From NCBI GenBank assembly GCA_017887325.1, contig JAGHIE010000012.1, positions 28,091-92,090 of the forward strand: 64,000 bases of DNA. Direction: 5' to 3'. Below the pieces are notes generated by a model, which saw nothing but the letters and a program-made list of their open reading frames with translations, searched no databases and had not been told where the DNA came from. Shown here piece after piece: positions 55,363 through 64,000 of this stretch (positions are counted from its first letter, which is position 1; each line of letters starts with the position of its first letter). The position numbers were made by a program, and so were the translations under genes. This DNA comes from Oscillospiraceae bacterium. Its GTDB lineage: Bacteria > Bacillota > Clostridia > Oscillospirales > Ruminococcaceae.

Positions 55363-55404
55363 AAGCAGGCAAGGATATAAAATCTATACTGCCCTGCTTT
55401 GGGC
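55363..55404 (-). promoter_or_regulatory. Alternative hairpins in the rpsL-rpsG gap
   Basis: On the minus strand GCCC (55401-55404) can pair with GGGC (55391-55394), or the AAGCAGGGCA of the same segment (55390-55399) can pair with TGCCTGCTT (55363-55371). The two are mutually exclusive, the usual form of a switch. In E. coli S7 binds this intergenic region of the str mRNA. The same is only inferred here. Confidence 0.5.
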
Positions 55405-55427
55405 AAACATTATAGGAAGCAATCTGC

Positions 55428-55850
55428 TTATTTAGCACCAGCTTTTGGACGTTTTGCACCATATTTGGAACGAGATTGGTTTCTGTTGTTAACACCTTGT
55501 GTATCTAATGTACCACGGATGATGTGATAACGACAACCTGGTAAGTCTTTTACACGGCCACCACGAATTAAAACAACACTGTGTTCTTGTAAGTTGTGTC
55601 CAATACCTGGAATGTAAGCAGTTACTTCATAACCATTTGATAACTTAACACGGGCAACTTTTCTAAGAGCTGAGTTAGGTTTTTTAGGTGTCATTGTTCT
55701 AACAGCTGTACAAACACCACGTTTTTGTGGAGCAGATTGGTCTGTTGGAACTTTTTTCATTGAGTTGAAACCTTTTTGTAGAGCAGGAGCTGTAGATTTT
55801 TTATCTAGAACAGCTCTACCTTTTCTTACTAGCTGGTTAAATGTAGGCAT
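55428..55850 (-). CDS. rpsL: 30S ribosomal protein S12
   Basis: 140-residue uS12 from the ATG at 55850 (GAGGAGGTG upstream). [57 protein letters not shown] and YGAKRPK. The streptomycin-site Lys residues (KKPNS and GGRVKDLPG) are wild-type in sequence. First gene of the str operon. Confidence 0.97.
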   Translation of the reverse strand: MPTFNQLVRKGRAVLDKKSTAPALQKGFNSMKKVPTDQSAPQKRGVCTAVRTMTPKKPNSALRKVARVKLSNGYEVTAYIPGIGHNLQEHSVVLIRGGRVKDLPGCRYHIIRGTLDTQGVNNRNQSRSKYGAKRPKAGAK

Positions 55851-55912
55851 ATTGCACCTCCTCTTGATTTTTTTGCATAAAATTATATAGTTGAATTTTC
55901 TCAACCTCTTTA

Positions 55913-55941
55913 ATTTAACACTATTCTTGCTATTTTGTCAA
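55913..55941 (-). promoter_or_regulatory. Promoter of the rpsL operon
   Basis: Minus-strand TTGACA (55936-55941), 17-base spacer, TTAAAT (55913-55918; four of six). It lies about 60 bases before the rpsL start, after the rpoC terminator, so rpsL-rpsG-fusA-tuf has its own promoter. Confidence 0.8.
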
Positions 55942-56013
55942 GTGTATTTTTACAAAAAATAATATTTTGATTAAATTGACAATATTAGCCTTATTTTACA
56001 CTTAAAATAAAAC

Positions 56014-56045
56014 AAAAATGACTAGATAAATCTAGTCATTTTTAT
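56014..56045 (-). terminator. Terminator after rpoC
   Basis: Stem AAAAATGACTAGAT / ATCTAGTCATTTTT (56014-56027 with 56030-56043) then T run. Eight bases after the rpoC stop on the minus strand. It separates the rpoBC and str operons. Confidence 0.92.
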
Positions 56046-56052
56046 TTTTTAT

Positions 56053-59000
56053 TTAGTTAATATCATCTAAGCTTGGTGGTATAACGCTTGGTGTTGATGT
56101 AGGAACAACTTCAACATTTTGATAGCATTTCATACCTGTACCAACTGGTAACAATTTACCGATGATAACATTTTCTTTTAGACCAATCAATGAGTCAACT
56201 TTACCTTTAATAGCTGCTTCTGTTAATACTCTTGTTGTTTCTTGGAAAGATGCAGCAGATAAGAAACTATCTGTAGCAAGAGATGCTTTTGTAATACCAA
56301 GTAATACTGGAGTAACTTCTGCTTTTCTAAGTCCTGTTTCACCATTTTTGATTCTGTCTTCGATAGCTTTATTTTGCCATCTAACTTCAGATCTATCAGC
56401 TAAAGCACCTGGTAATAATGTTGTATCACCTGCATCGTTAACTCTAACTTTTCTCATCATTTGTTTAACAATAACTTCGATGTGTTTATCGTTAGTGTCA
56501 ACCCCTTGCATACGGTAAACTTTTTGAACTTCTGTAATCAAGTAGTTTCTTACAGCGTCTTCACCTAAAACAGCTAAAACATCATGTGGATTTACAGAAC
56601 CTTCAGTTAAAGATTGACCTTTTTGTACATATTCGCCTTCTTGAACTTTAATTCTATAACCATAAGGAATTTGATATTGTCTTTCTTCTCCATCATCACC
56701 TGTAACAATGATGTTTTTAGTTCTCTTAATTTCTTCAAATCTAGTTCTACCAGCAATTTCAGAAATAATAGCAGCATTTTTAGGTTTTCTGCTTTCGAAT
56801 AACTCTTCAACCCTTGGAAGACCTTGTGTAATATCTTCTGCGTTAGCGATACCACCTGTGTGGAATGTTCTCATTGTCAACTGTGTACCAGGTTCACCGA
56901 TTGATTGAGCAGCGATAATACCAACTGCTTCACCAACAGCAACAGCACTACCAGTTGCAAGGTTTGCACCATAACATTTAGAACATACACCTTGTTTAGA
57001 TTCACAAGTAAGAATTGAACGGATTTTAATTGTTTCAACGCCAGCATTTTCAAGTTTCTTGATATCTTTATCATCTAGAAGTTTATCTCTAGAAACTAAT
57101 ACACTGCCTGTTTGTGGATCGATGAAGTCTTCACATAGGTAACGACCATGTAAACGGTCAGCTAAAGGTTCTATCATTTCTTTACCTTGTTTAATAGCGT
57201 AAACTTCAATACCTTCATGTGTACCACAGTCATCTTGTCTTACAACAACTTCTTGAGATACGTCAACAAGACGTCTTGTTAAGTAACCAGAGTCAGCTGT
57301 ACGAAGCGCTGTATCAGCAAGACCTTTTCTAGCACCACGAGAAGAAATAAAGTATTCCAAGATATTTAAACCTTCACGGTAGTTAGCACGAATAGGAACT
57401 TCAATTGTAACCCCAGCTGTATTTGCAATCAGACCACGCATACCAGCTAGCTGACGAATTTGGTTGATACTACCACGAGCCCCAGAGTCAGCCATCATGT
57501 TGATTGGGTTGTATGGGTCTAAGTTCTTTTGTAGAGCGTCTGTGATTTTATCTGTACATTCATTCCATGTTTCAAGAATTAATTTGTGTCTTTCATCATC
57601 AGAGATAAGACCCATTTCAAATTGTTCAACGATTTCTTCATTTAATGCTTCAGCTTCTGCTAAGTATTGTTTCTTTTCAGGAGGAATTGTAGCATCGCAT
57701 ACAGCAACTGTTACAGCACCTTTTGTTGAATATTTAAAGCCTAATGCTTTAATCTTATCTAATACTTCAGAAGTAGTAGCAGTACCATGAGCTTTGATAC
57801 ATTTATCAACAATTTGACCTAATTGTTTCTTCTTAACTAAGAAAGAAATTTCTAAATCAAATAAGTTTTCTGTGTTTGTTCTATCAACGAAACCTAAGTC
57901 TTGTGGAATTGGTTCATTGAATATCATACGACCAACTGTTGTATTGATAATCTTGCTAACAGTATGTTCGCCAACTTTTTTAGTAACTCTAACTTTAATT
58001 TTAGCGTGTAAAGTAACAACACCATCTTGGTAAGCCATTAAAGCTTCATCAAAGTTTCTAAATACTTTACCTTCACCTTTATCGCCATCTTTTTCTAATG
58101 TTAGGTAGTAAGCACCTAGCACCATATCTTGAGAAGGAACAGCAACTGGGCGTCCATCAGATGGTTTTAATAAGTTGTTTGCAGCAAGCATTAAGAATCT
58201 AGCTTCTGCTTGAGCTTCAGCAGATAATGGTACGTGAACAGCCATTTGGTCACCGTCGAAGTCAGCGTTATAAGCTGTACATACTAATGGGTGAAGTTTT
58301 AAAGCACGACCTTCTACTAAAACTGGTTCGAATGCTTGGATACCAAGTCTGTGCAATGTAGGCGCACGGTTTAATAGTACTGGGTGAGCTTTAATAACAA
58401 TTTCTAAAGCATCCCAAACTTCTGGTTTTGCACGTTCTACCATTTTTCTAGCACTCTTAATATTGTTAGCAACACCTGTTTCAACTAAGCGTTTCATAAC
58501 AAATGGTTTAAATAATTCAAGTGCCATTTCTTTTGGTAAACCACATTGATACATTTTTAATTCTGGACCTACAACGATAACAGAACGACCTGAATAGTCA
58601 ACACGTTTACCCAATAAGTTTTGACGGAAACGACCTTGTTTACCTTTAAGCATATCGGATAATGATTTTAATGGACGGTTGTTAGGACCTGTTACTGGTC
58701 TACCACGACGACCATTGTCAATCAATGCGTCAACTGATTCTTGTAACATACGTTTTTCGTTTCTGATAATAATATCAGGAGCTTGTAAATCTAATAATTT
58801 TTTCAAACGATTGTTACGGTTAATAACTCTTCTATATAAATCATTTAAGTCAGATGTTGCAAATCTACCACCGTCTAATTGAACCATAGGTCTAATATCT
58901 GGTGGAATTACAGGAACTACATCTAAGATCATCCATTCAGGACGGTTACCTGATAAACGGAAAGATTCAACAACTTCTAAACGTTTTAACAATCTAACTC

Positions 59001-59607
59001 TTTTTTGACCTGTAGCAGTTTCTAAACCTTCTTTAATTTCTTTAGATAATGCTTCTAAGTCCATTTCAGCTAGTAGTTCTTTAACAGATTCAGCACCCAT
59101 ACCAGCTCTAAAGCCGTCATAACCATAACGTTCGATCATTTCTGAGTGTTCTTTTTCTGTTAATAATTGTCCTTTTTCCAAAATAGTTTCTTTTGGATCG
59201 ATAACAATATATTTAGCAAAGTATAATACTTCTTCTAATCTTCTAGGAGAAATATCTAAAATTAATCCCATTCTTGATGGAATACCTTTAAAGTACCATA
59301 TGTGTGATACAGGAGCTGCTAATTTTATATGACCCATACGTTCTCTACGAACTTTTGATCTTGTAACTTCAACACCACATTTATCACAAACCTTACCTTT
59401 ATAACGCAAGCGTTTATATTTACCACAGTGACATTCCCAGTCTTTAGTAGGACCAAAAATACATTCACAGAATAAACCACCGCGTTCAGGTTTTAATGTA
59501 CGATAGTTAATAGTTTCTGGTTTTTCAACCTCACCATAAGACCATTCTAATATTTGTTCTGGAGAAGCAAGGCCTATTTTAATTGATTCAAACACATTAA
59601 ATTCCAT
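56053..59607 (-). CDS. rpoC: RNA polymerase beta' subunit
   Basis: 1184 residues from the ATG at 59607 (GGAGG upstream). N-terminal zinc finger ([24 protein letters not shown], with CHC), the active-site [12 protein letters not shown], and the trigger loop region [19 protein letters not shown]. Full length for Firmicutes. Follows rpoB after a 97-base gap with a hairpin. Confidence 0.98.
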   Translation of the reverse strand: MEFNVFESIKIGLASPEQILEWSYGEVEKPETINYRTLKPERGGLFCECIFGPTKDWECHCGKYKRLRYKGKVCDKCGVEVTRSKVRRERMGHIKLAAPVSHIWYFKGIPSRMGLILDISPRRLEEVLYFAKYIVIDPKETILEKGQLLTEKEHSEMIERYGYDGFRAGMGAESVKELLAEMDLEALSKEIKEGLETATGQKRVRLLKRLEVVESFRLSGNRPEWMILDVVPVIPPDIRPMVQLDGGRFATSDLNDLYRRVINRNNRLKKLLDLQAPDIIIRNEKRMLQESVDALIDNGRRGRPVTGPNNRPLKSLSDMLKGKQGRFRQNLLGKRVDYSGRSVIVVGPELKMYQCGLPKEMALELFKPFVMKRLVETGVANNIKSARKMVERAKPEVWDALEIVIKAHPVLLNRAPTLHRLGIQAFEPVLVEGRALKLHPLVCTAYNADFDGDQMAVHVPLSAEAQAEARFLMLAANNLLKPSDGRPVAVPSQDMVLGAYYLTLEKDGDKGEGKVFRNFDEALMAYQDGVVTLHAKIKVRVTKKVGEHTVSKIINTTVGRMIFNEPIPQDLGFVDRTNTENLFDLEISFLVKKKQLGQIVDKCIKAHGTATTSEVLDKIKALGFKYSTKGAVTVAVCDATIPPEKKQYLAEAEALNEEIVEQFEMGLISDDERHKLILETWNECTDKITDALQKNLDPYNPINMMADSGARGSINQIRQLAGMRGLIANTAGVTIEVPIRANYREGLNILEYFISSRGARKGLADTALRTADSGYLTRRLVDVSQEVVVRQDDCGTHEGIEVYAIKQGKEMIEPLADRLHGRYLCEDFIDPQTGSVLVSRDKLLDDKDIKKLENAGVETIKIRSILTCESKQGVCSKCYGANLATGSAVAVGEAVGIIAAQSIGEPGTQLTMRTFHTGGIANAEDITQGLPRVEELFESRKPKNAAIISEIAGRTRFEEIKRTKNIIVTGDDGEERQYQIPYGYRIKVQEGEYVQKGQSLTEGSVNPHDVLAVLGEDAVRNYLITEVQKVYRMQGVDTNDKHIEVIVKQMMRKVRVNDAGDTTLLPGALADRSEVRWQNKAIEDRIKNGETGLRKAEVTPVLLGITKASLATDSFLSAASFQETTRVLTEAAIKGKVDSLIGLKENVIIGKLLPVGTGMKCYQNVEVVPTSTPSVIPPSLDDIN

Positions 59608-59647
59608 ATAAACCTCCATTTTTGGCAGAAAAGCTATCGGTTTATAT

Positions 59648-59676
59648 GTAGACTGCCACTGCCGTAGGCAGTCTAC
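59648..59676 (-). other. Hairpin between rpoB and rpoC
   Basis: 10-bp stem GTAGACTGCC / GGCAGTCTAC, loop ACTGCCGTA. The loop repeats ACTGCC, so a shifted pairing with GGCAGT is possible. No T run. Likely an mRNA processing or stability element. Confidence 0.65.
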
Positions 59677-59704
59677 TCACCAAAATTTATTTAAAACTTA
59701 TCTA

Positions 59705-62700
59705 TTAAAACAAATCATCGTCATCTAATCCGATATCTAAATCAATATCGCCAGATTCCATTAATTTTTCAAAAAGTGCTTCTGTTTGAGCATCATCATA
59801 TGCTTCTGGATCTTGCATTTCTAAATCATCTGAATCTGGATTTTCCATAGTATAAGAATCGTTGATTTCATCTGTTTCAACATATTCTTCATCTAAAGAT
59901 GAATCTTGGATAACCATATCATCATCGTCATCAAATGTTTGTTTTAAGTCTATTTCTTCATTGTTCTTATCTAATACTTTAACATCTAAGCACAATGATT
60001 GTAATTCTTTAATAAGAACTTTGAATGATTCAGGAATACCTGGAGTTGGTACATTTTGACCTTTAACAATAGCTTCATAAGTTTTAACACGACCAACAAC
60101 ATCGTCAGATTTTACTGTTAAAATTTCTTGAAGTGTATAAGCAGCACCATATGCTTCTAACGCCCAAACTTCCATTTCCCCAAATCTTTGACCACCGAAT
60201 TGAGCTTTACCACCCAATGGTTGTTGAGTTACTAATGAGTAAGGACCAGTAGAACGAGCATGGATTTTATCGTCTACTAAGTGGTGAAGTTTTAAGTAGT
60301 ACATGATACCAACTGTTACAGGGTTATCAAATTGTTCACCTGTACGTCCATCATAAAGAATTGTTTTACCATCTTCTCTTAAACCTGCTTCTCTTAAGCA
60401 ATCACGAATATCTTCTTCGTGAGCACCATCAAATACAGGAGTCATAACTTTCCAGCCTAAAGCTTTAGCAGCATAACCTAAATGAACTTCCAATACTTGT
60501 CCGATGTTCATACGAGAAGGAACCCCTAGAGGATTTAATACGATATCTAGTGGTGTACCATCTGGTAAGAATGGCATATCTTCTTGAGGTAAGATACGAG
60601 AAACAACCCCTTTATTACCATGACGACCAGCCATTTTGTCCCCAACAGAAATTTTTCTCTTTTGAGCGATGTAACAACGAACTACTTTGTTTACACCAGC
60701 TGATAATTCGTCTGAATTTTCTCTTGTGTAAACTTTAACGTCAACGATGATACCATATTCACCATGAGGAACTCTTAAAGATGTATCTCTAACTTCTCTA
60801 GCTTTTTCACCGAAGATAGCTCTTAACAATCTTTCTTCAGCTGTTAATTCTGTTTCACCTTTAGGTGTAACTTTACCAACTAATATATCACCTGAACGAA
60901 CTTCAGCACCAATTCTAATGATACCATTTTCATCTAGGTCTTTTAGAGCATCTTCCCCAACATTTGGAATATCTCTAGTAATTTCTTCAGCACCTAATTT
61001 AGTATCTCTAGCTTCGATTTCATATTCTTCTATATGAATAGATGTATAAACATCATCTCTAACTATTTTTTCATTGATTAAAACAGCATCTTCGTAGTTA
61101 TAACCTTCCCAAGTCATAAATCCGATAAGAGCATTTTTACCTAATGAAATTTCCCCGTTACAAGTAGCTGGACCATCAGCTAAAACTTGACCAACTTTTA
61201 CTCTTTGACCTTTGTCAACGATAGGACGTTGGTTTGTACAAGTACCAGCATTTGAACGTAAGAATTTAATAACTTTATAGTGATGTCTTTCGCCTTCATC
61301 GTCTTTAATAACGATTTCATCAGCACTAACTCTATCAACAACACCATCATGTTTTGATAATAAAACAGCACCAGAGTCAACAGCTGCTTTATACTCCATA
61401 CCAGTACCAACGATAGGGCTATCTGTTTTTAATAGTGGAACTGCTTGACGTTGCATGTTAGCACCCATCAACGCACGGTTTGTATCGTCGTTTTCTAGGA
61501 ATGGGATCATAGCTGTAGCAATAGATACAACCATTTTTGGAGATACGTCCATGTAATCAATAGTATCTCTATCTGTTTCTAAGATTTCACTTCTAAAACG
61601 AGCATTAACTCTCTTTCTAGCAAAAGTACCTTCTTCTGTTAAAGGTTCGTTAGCTTGAGCTACGATGTATTCATCTTCAACATCAGCTGTCATATAAACA
61701 ACTTCGTTAGTTACTCTACCTGTAGCTTTGTCAACTTTACGGTAAGGAGCTTCGATGAAACCATATTCGTTTATTCTAGCGAAACTTGCTAAGTAAGAGA
61801 TAAGACCGATGTTTGGACCTTCAGGAGTTTCAATAGGACACATTCTACCATAGTGACTGTAGTGAACGTCCCTAACTTCGAACCCTGCTCTATCTCTAGA
61901 AAGACCACCAGGACCTAAAGCTGATAAACGACGTTTATGAGTAAGTTCAGCAAGTGGGTTGTTTTGGTCCATAAATTGAGATAATGGAGAAGAACCAAAG
62001 AACTCTTTAATAGCTGCTACAACTGGACGAATGTTGATTAAAGCTTGAGGAGTAATAGTTTCTACTTCTTGAGCTTGAACAGACATTCTTTCACGAATAA
62101 CTCTTTCCATTCTTGAGAAACCAATTCTAAATTGGTTTTGTAATAATTCACCAACAGAACGGATACGACGGTTACCTAAGTGGTCGATGTCGTCAACAGT
62201 ACCAACTTCATAAGCTAAGTTGTTGATGTAGTTAATAGTAGCAAAGATATCATCTTTAATGATATGTTTAGGAATTAAGTCATTAATTCTTTCTTTTACC
62301 ATTTCAAGAATTTCTTCTCTATTTTGAGCTTTTTCTAAAATATCTTTTAATACTTTAAATCTAACTTTTTCATAGATACCATATTCTTCTGTATCAATGT
62401 CAATAAAGTTTGTAATATCTACCATACCGTTAGAAATTACTTTAATAACTTTTTGACCTTCTTCAGCATATATTAAAACAGAATCAACACCAGCATTTTC
62501 AATTTCCATAGCTTGGTCACGAGTCAATTTTTGACCTTCAGTACCAATAATTTCACCTGTTAATTCGTTAATAACATTTTGAGCTAATGTTTGGTTTGCA
62601 ATTCTGTTACCAATAGCTAATTTTTTGTTGTATTTATATCTACCAACTTTAGATAAATCATATCTATGTTCATCAAATAATAATGGAACTAAATGTTTAA

Positions 62701-63526
62701 CAGCACTTTCGATTGTTGGTGGTTCGCCTGGACGAAGTTTTCTATAAACTTCTAATAAAGCTTCTTCACCATTTTTTGTTCCGTCTTTGTTTAGCATAGT
62801 TGTTGAAATTCTTTCATCTTCACCAAAGATTTCAGTAATTTCAGCATCTGAACCATTTAAATCTGTTAAAGCAATATTAAAGTCAGCAGAAATATCTTCG
62901 ATAGATACATCATCTCTTACTTTTAATAAAGCTCTTAAAAATGTAGTGATTGGAATTTTTCTATTTTTATCAATTCTTACATAGTAAAAATCATTAGAGT
63001 CTGTTTCATATTCTAACCATGCACCACGGTTTGGAATTATAGTTGACGCAAATAATTTTTTACCAGTTTTGTCATAGCTGTCACTATAATAAGCACCTGG
63101 AGAACGAACCAATTGAGATACGATAGCACGTTCAGCACCATTAATAACGAAAGTACCACTTTCTGTCATTAGTGGGAAATCGCCCATAAAAATTTCTTGT
63201 TCTTTAACTTCACCAGTTTCTCTATTTAAAAGACGAGCTGTAACGCGTAAAGGTGCAGCATAAGTAACATCACGTTCTTTACATTCTTCTACAGAATATT
63301 TAGGTGTTTTTTCTAAACGATAATCTGTGAAATCTAAAACTAAATTTCCAGTATAATCAGTAATAGCAGAAACATCACGGAAAACTTCTTTTAAACCTTC
63401 TTTGAGGAACCACTCATATGAATTAATTTGAATCTCGATTAAATTAGGCATTTCTAAAACTTCATCAATTTTAGCAAAGCTCATACGAGTATTTGTTCCA
63501 AGTTGAACAGGCTTGACATTTACCAT
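59705..63526 (-). CDS. rpoB: RNA polymerase beta subunit
   Basis: 1273 residues from the ATG at 63526 (GGAGTGA eight bases upstream). Rifampicin pocket region visible as [20 protein letters not shown] then [10 protein letters not shown] with the usual wild-type residues (Gln-Phe-Met-Asp, His, Arg, Ser). Downstream: [29 protein letters not shown] and an unusually long acidic tail ([22 protein letters not shown]), about 60 residues at the C-terminus. rplL is not upstream; a strong promoter and tRNA genes are. Confidence 0.98.
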   Translation of the reverse strand: MVNVKPVQLGTNTRMSFAKIDEVLEMPNLIEIQINSYEWFLKEGLKEVFRDVSAITDYTGNLVLDFTDYRLEKTPKYSVEECKERDVTYAAPLRVTARLLNRETGEVKEQEIFMGDFPLMTESGTFVINGAERAIVSQLVRSPGAYYSDSYDKTGKKLFASTIIPNRGAWLEYETDSNDFYYVRIDKNRKIPITTFLRALLKVRDDVSIEDISADFNIALTDLNGSDAEITEIFGEDERISTTMLNKDGTKNGEEALLEVYRKLRPGEPPTIESAVKHLVPLLFDEHRYDLSKVGRYKYNKKLAIGNRIANQTLAQNVINELTGEIIGTEGQKLTRDQAMEIENAGVDSVLIYAEEGQKVIKVISNGMVDITNFIDIDTEEYGIYEKVRFKVLKDILEKAQNREEILEMVKERINDLIPKHIIKDDIFATINYINNLAYEVGTVDDIDHLGNRRIRSVGELLQNQFRIGFSRMERVIRERMSVQAQEVETITPQALINIRPVVAAIKEFFGSSPLSQFMDQNNPLAELTHKRRLSALGPGGLSRDRAGFEVRDVHYSHYGRMCPIETPEGPNIGLISYLASFARINEYGFIEAPYRKVDKATGRVTNEVVYMTADVEDEYIVAQANEPLTEEGTFARKRVNARFRSEILETDRDTIDYMDVSPKMVVSIATAMIPFLENDDTNRALMGANMQRQAVPLLKTDSPIVGTGMEYKAAVDSGAVLLSKHDGVVDRVSADEIVIKDDEGERHHYKVIKFLRSNAGTCTNQRPIVDKGQRVKVGQVLADGPATCNGEISLGKNALIGFMTWEGYNYEDAVLINEKIVRDDVYTSIHIEEYEIEARDTKLGAEEITRDIPNVGEDALKDLDENGIIRIGAEVRSGDILVGKVTPKGETELTAEERLLRAIFGEKAREVRDTSLRVPHGEYGIIVDVKVYTRENSDELSAGVNKVVRCYIAQKRKISVGDKMAGRHGNKGVVSRILPQEDMPFLPDGTPLDIVLNPLGVPSRMNIGQVLEVHLGYAAKALGWKVMTPVFDGAHEEDIRDCLREAGLREDGKTILYDGRTGEQFDNPVTVGIMYYLKLHHLVDDKIHARSTGPYSLVTQQPLGGKAQFGGQRFGEMEVWALEAYGAAYTLQEILTVKSDDVVGRVKTYEAIVKGQNVPTPGIPESFKVLIKELQSLCLDVKVLDKNNEEIDLKQTFDDDDDMVIQDSSLDEEYVETDEINDSYTMENPDSDDLEMQDPEAYDDAQTEALFEKLMESGDIDLDIGLDDDDLF

Positions 63527-63630
63527 AGGCTTAATCACTCCATTCATATATTTACGATTTGTGGAAACCCCACAAAACAATCAAAAATTAACGGCATTTT
63601 TCTACTGTTTTAGTAAAAAAACTTCTATGA

Positions 63631-63674
63631 AAAATGGATATATTTTTCAATAATAAGGTATAAATATCCATTTT
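63631..63674 (-). promoter_or_regulatory. Hairpin in the rpoB leader
   Basis: 11-bp perfect stem AAAATGGATAT / ATATCCATTTT (63631-63641 with 63664-63674) with a 22-base AT-rich loop, followed on the minus strand by TTC. It lies about 100 bases before the rpoB start, between promoter and gene; attenuation or mRNA stabilisation possible. Confidence 0.55.
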
Positions 63675-63687
63675 GATACAGTATATC

Positions 63688-63716
63688 ATTATACTAGTTT
63701 TTTTCTTACTTGTCAA
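63688..63716 (-). promoter_or_regulatory. Consensus promoter of rpoB-rpoC
   Basis: Minus-strand TTGACA (63711-63716), 17 bases, TATAAT (63688-63693): a perfect SigA promoter, about 160 bases before rpoB. It follows the tRNA terminator. Confidence 0.93.
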
Positions 63717-63747
63717 TAGCATTTAGTTAATATTTTTTAGATAAACA

Positions 63748-63782
63748 AAAAAGAGAAACTTAAAAACTAAGTTTCTCTTTTT
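63748..63782 (-). terminator. Terminator after the tRNA genes
   Basis: Perfect 15-bp stem AAAAAGAGAAACTTA / TAAGTTTCTCTTTTT, loop aaaac, just after tRNA-Gly on the minus strand. Confidence 0.92.
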
Positions 63783-63788
63783 ATTCTT

Positions 63789-63864
63789 TGGAGCGGATTA
63801 CGAGGCTCGAACTCGCTACCTCCACCTTGGCAAGGTGGCGCTCTACCAGATGAGCTAAATCCGC
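63789..63864 (-). tRNA. tRNA-Gly (anticodon GCC)
   Basis: 76 bases including the encoded CCA. Acceptor GCGGATT pairs with AATCCGC, D arm GCTC...GAGC, anticodon loop TTGCCAA in CACCT/AGGTG, and T loop GTTCGAA. Last gene of a tRNA pair on the minus strand. Confidence 0.97.
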
Positions 63865-63902
63865 ATCTTGCCCACCCTATTGGGTAAGCAACTACTTTGT
63901 TT

Positions 63903-63978
63903 TGGTGCCTCCGGACGGAATCGAACCATCGACACGGGGATTTTCAGTCCCCTGCTCTACCGACTGAGCTACAGAGGC
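63903..63978 (-). tRNA. tRNA-Phe (anticodon GAA)
   Basis: 76 bases including CCA. Acceptor GCCTCTG region with CGGAGGC, D arm GCTC/GAGC, anticodon loop CTGAAAA in GGGGA/TCCCC, T loop GTTCGAT. It is 38 bases upstream of tRNA-Gly; more tRNA genes may lie beyond the window edge. Confidence 0.96.
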
Positions 63979-64000
63979 ATATAACTTGTTTATTAACATA

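Noticed and set aside
1..64000. Prophage, transposase, integrase or att-site signals
   Set aside because: No integrase, transposase, terminase or long terminal inverted repeats found anywhere; the tRNA genes at the right end show no flanking duplicate.

Overview
The window is about 64 kb of very AT-rich chromosomal DNA from a low-GC Gram-positive bacterium, most likely an anaerobic member of the Clostridia. Supporting signs are AGGAGG-type ribosome binding sites before nearly every gene, a CIRCE-controlled hrcA-grpE-dnaK operon, an L27 with the Prp-cleaved N-terminal extension and the prp gene beside it, mini-RNase III, SigA, MecA, a MurT-type ligase, lysine and glycine riboswitches of the Firmicutes type, and iron-sulfur enzymes typical of anaerobes. 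Nothing looks like a prophage, an insertion sequence, a plasmid or a CRISPR array. This is mostly core genome with a few accessory insertions.

Layout. 1-3.4 kb: heat-shock operon hrcA-grpE-dnaK (dnaK runs off the left edge). 3.4-6.4 kb: accessory small genes (YcxB-like membrane protein, PBECR4-like nuclease, a 49-residue protein, ASCH protein) around yebC. 6.4-9.4 kb: mrnC, obgE and the rplU-prp-rpmA ribosomal operon with an L21-type leader. 9.4-12.7 kb: lysine pathway asd-dapA-dapB under a lysine riboswitch. 12.7-15.6 kb: queuosine genes queA-tgt and the manganese exporter mntP. 15.6-19.5 kb: an apparently frameshifted GHKL kinase, gap, and a three-gene module (secreted Asp-rich repeat protein, ECF sigma factor, RsgI-like anti-sigma). 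19.6-24.2 kb: MarR regulator with a heterodimeric ABC exporter. 24.4-28.5 kb: glnA with an ANTAR regulator, then murT with an amidotransferase-like partner that has lost its catalytic residues.

28.6-32.9 kb: a TetM-like translational GTPase, an HPr-like protein without the phosphorylatable histidine, mgsA, a zinc-ribbon protein with a structured leader, and a SigH-like sigma factor. 33-40 kb: radical SAM protein, uvrC, an Rrf2 regulator and dnaG-sigA. 40-44 kb: YigZ, L31, MecA, rpe and an iron-sulfur aldo/keto reductase. 44-48 kb: a two-component system followed by htrA, reading as an envelope-stress unit. 48-51 kb: ychF and a glycine-riboswitch-controlled AGCS transporter. 51-63.5 kb: rpoB-rpoC and rpsL-rpsG-fusA-tuf, then tRNA-Gly and tRNA-Phe at the right edge.

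Most intergenic spaces hold a strong hairpin, many of them bidirectional terminators between convergent genes. The most interesting observations are the frameshifted kinase start (A6 tract at 16327-16332), the catalytically degenerate GatD-like partner of MurT, the sigma/anti-sigma/repeat-protein module, the terminator-like hairpin inside mecA, the uncharacterised leader before the zinc-ribbon gene, and the dyad-flanked 49-residue gene. I did not find a clearly new multigene defence or mobile system.
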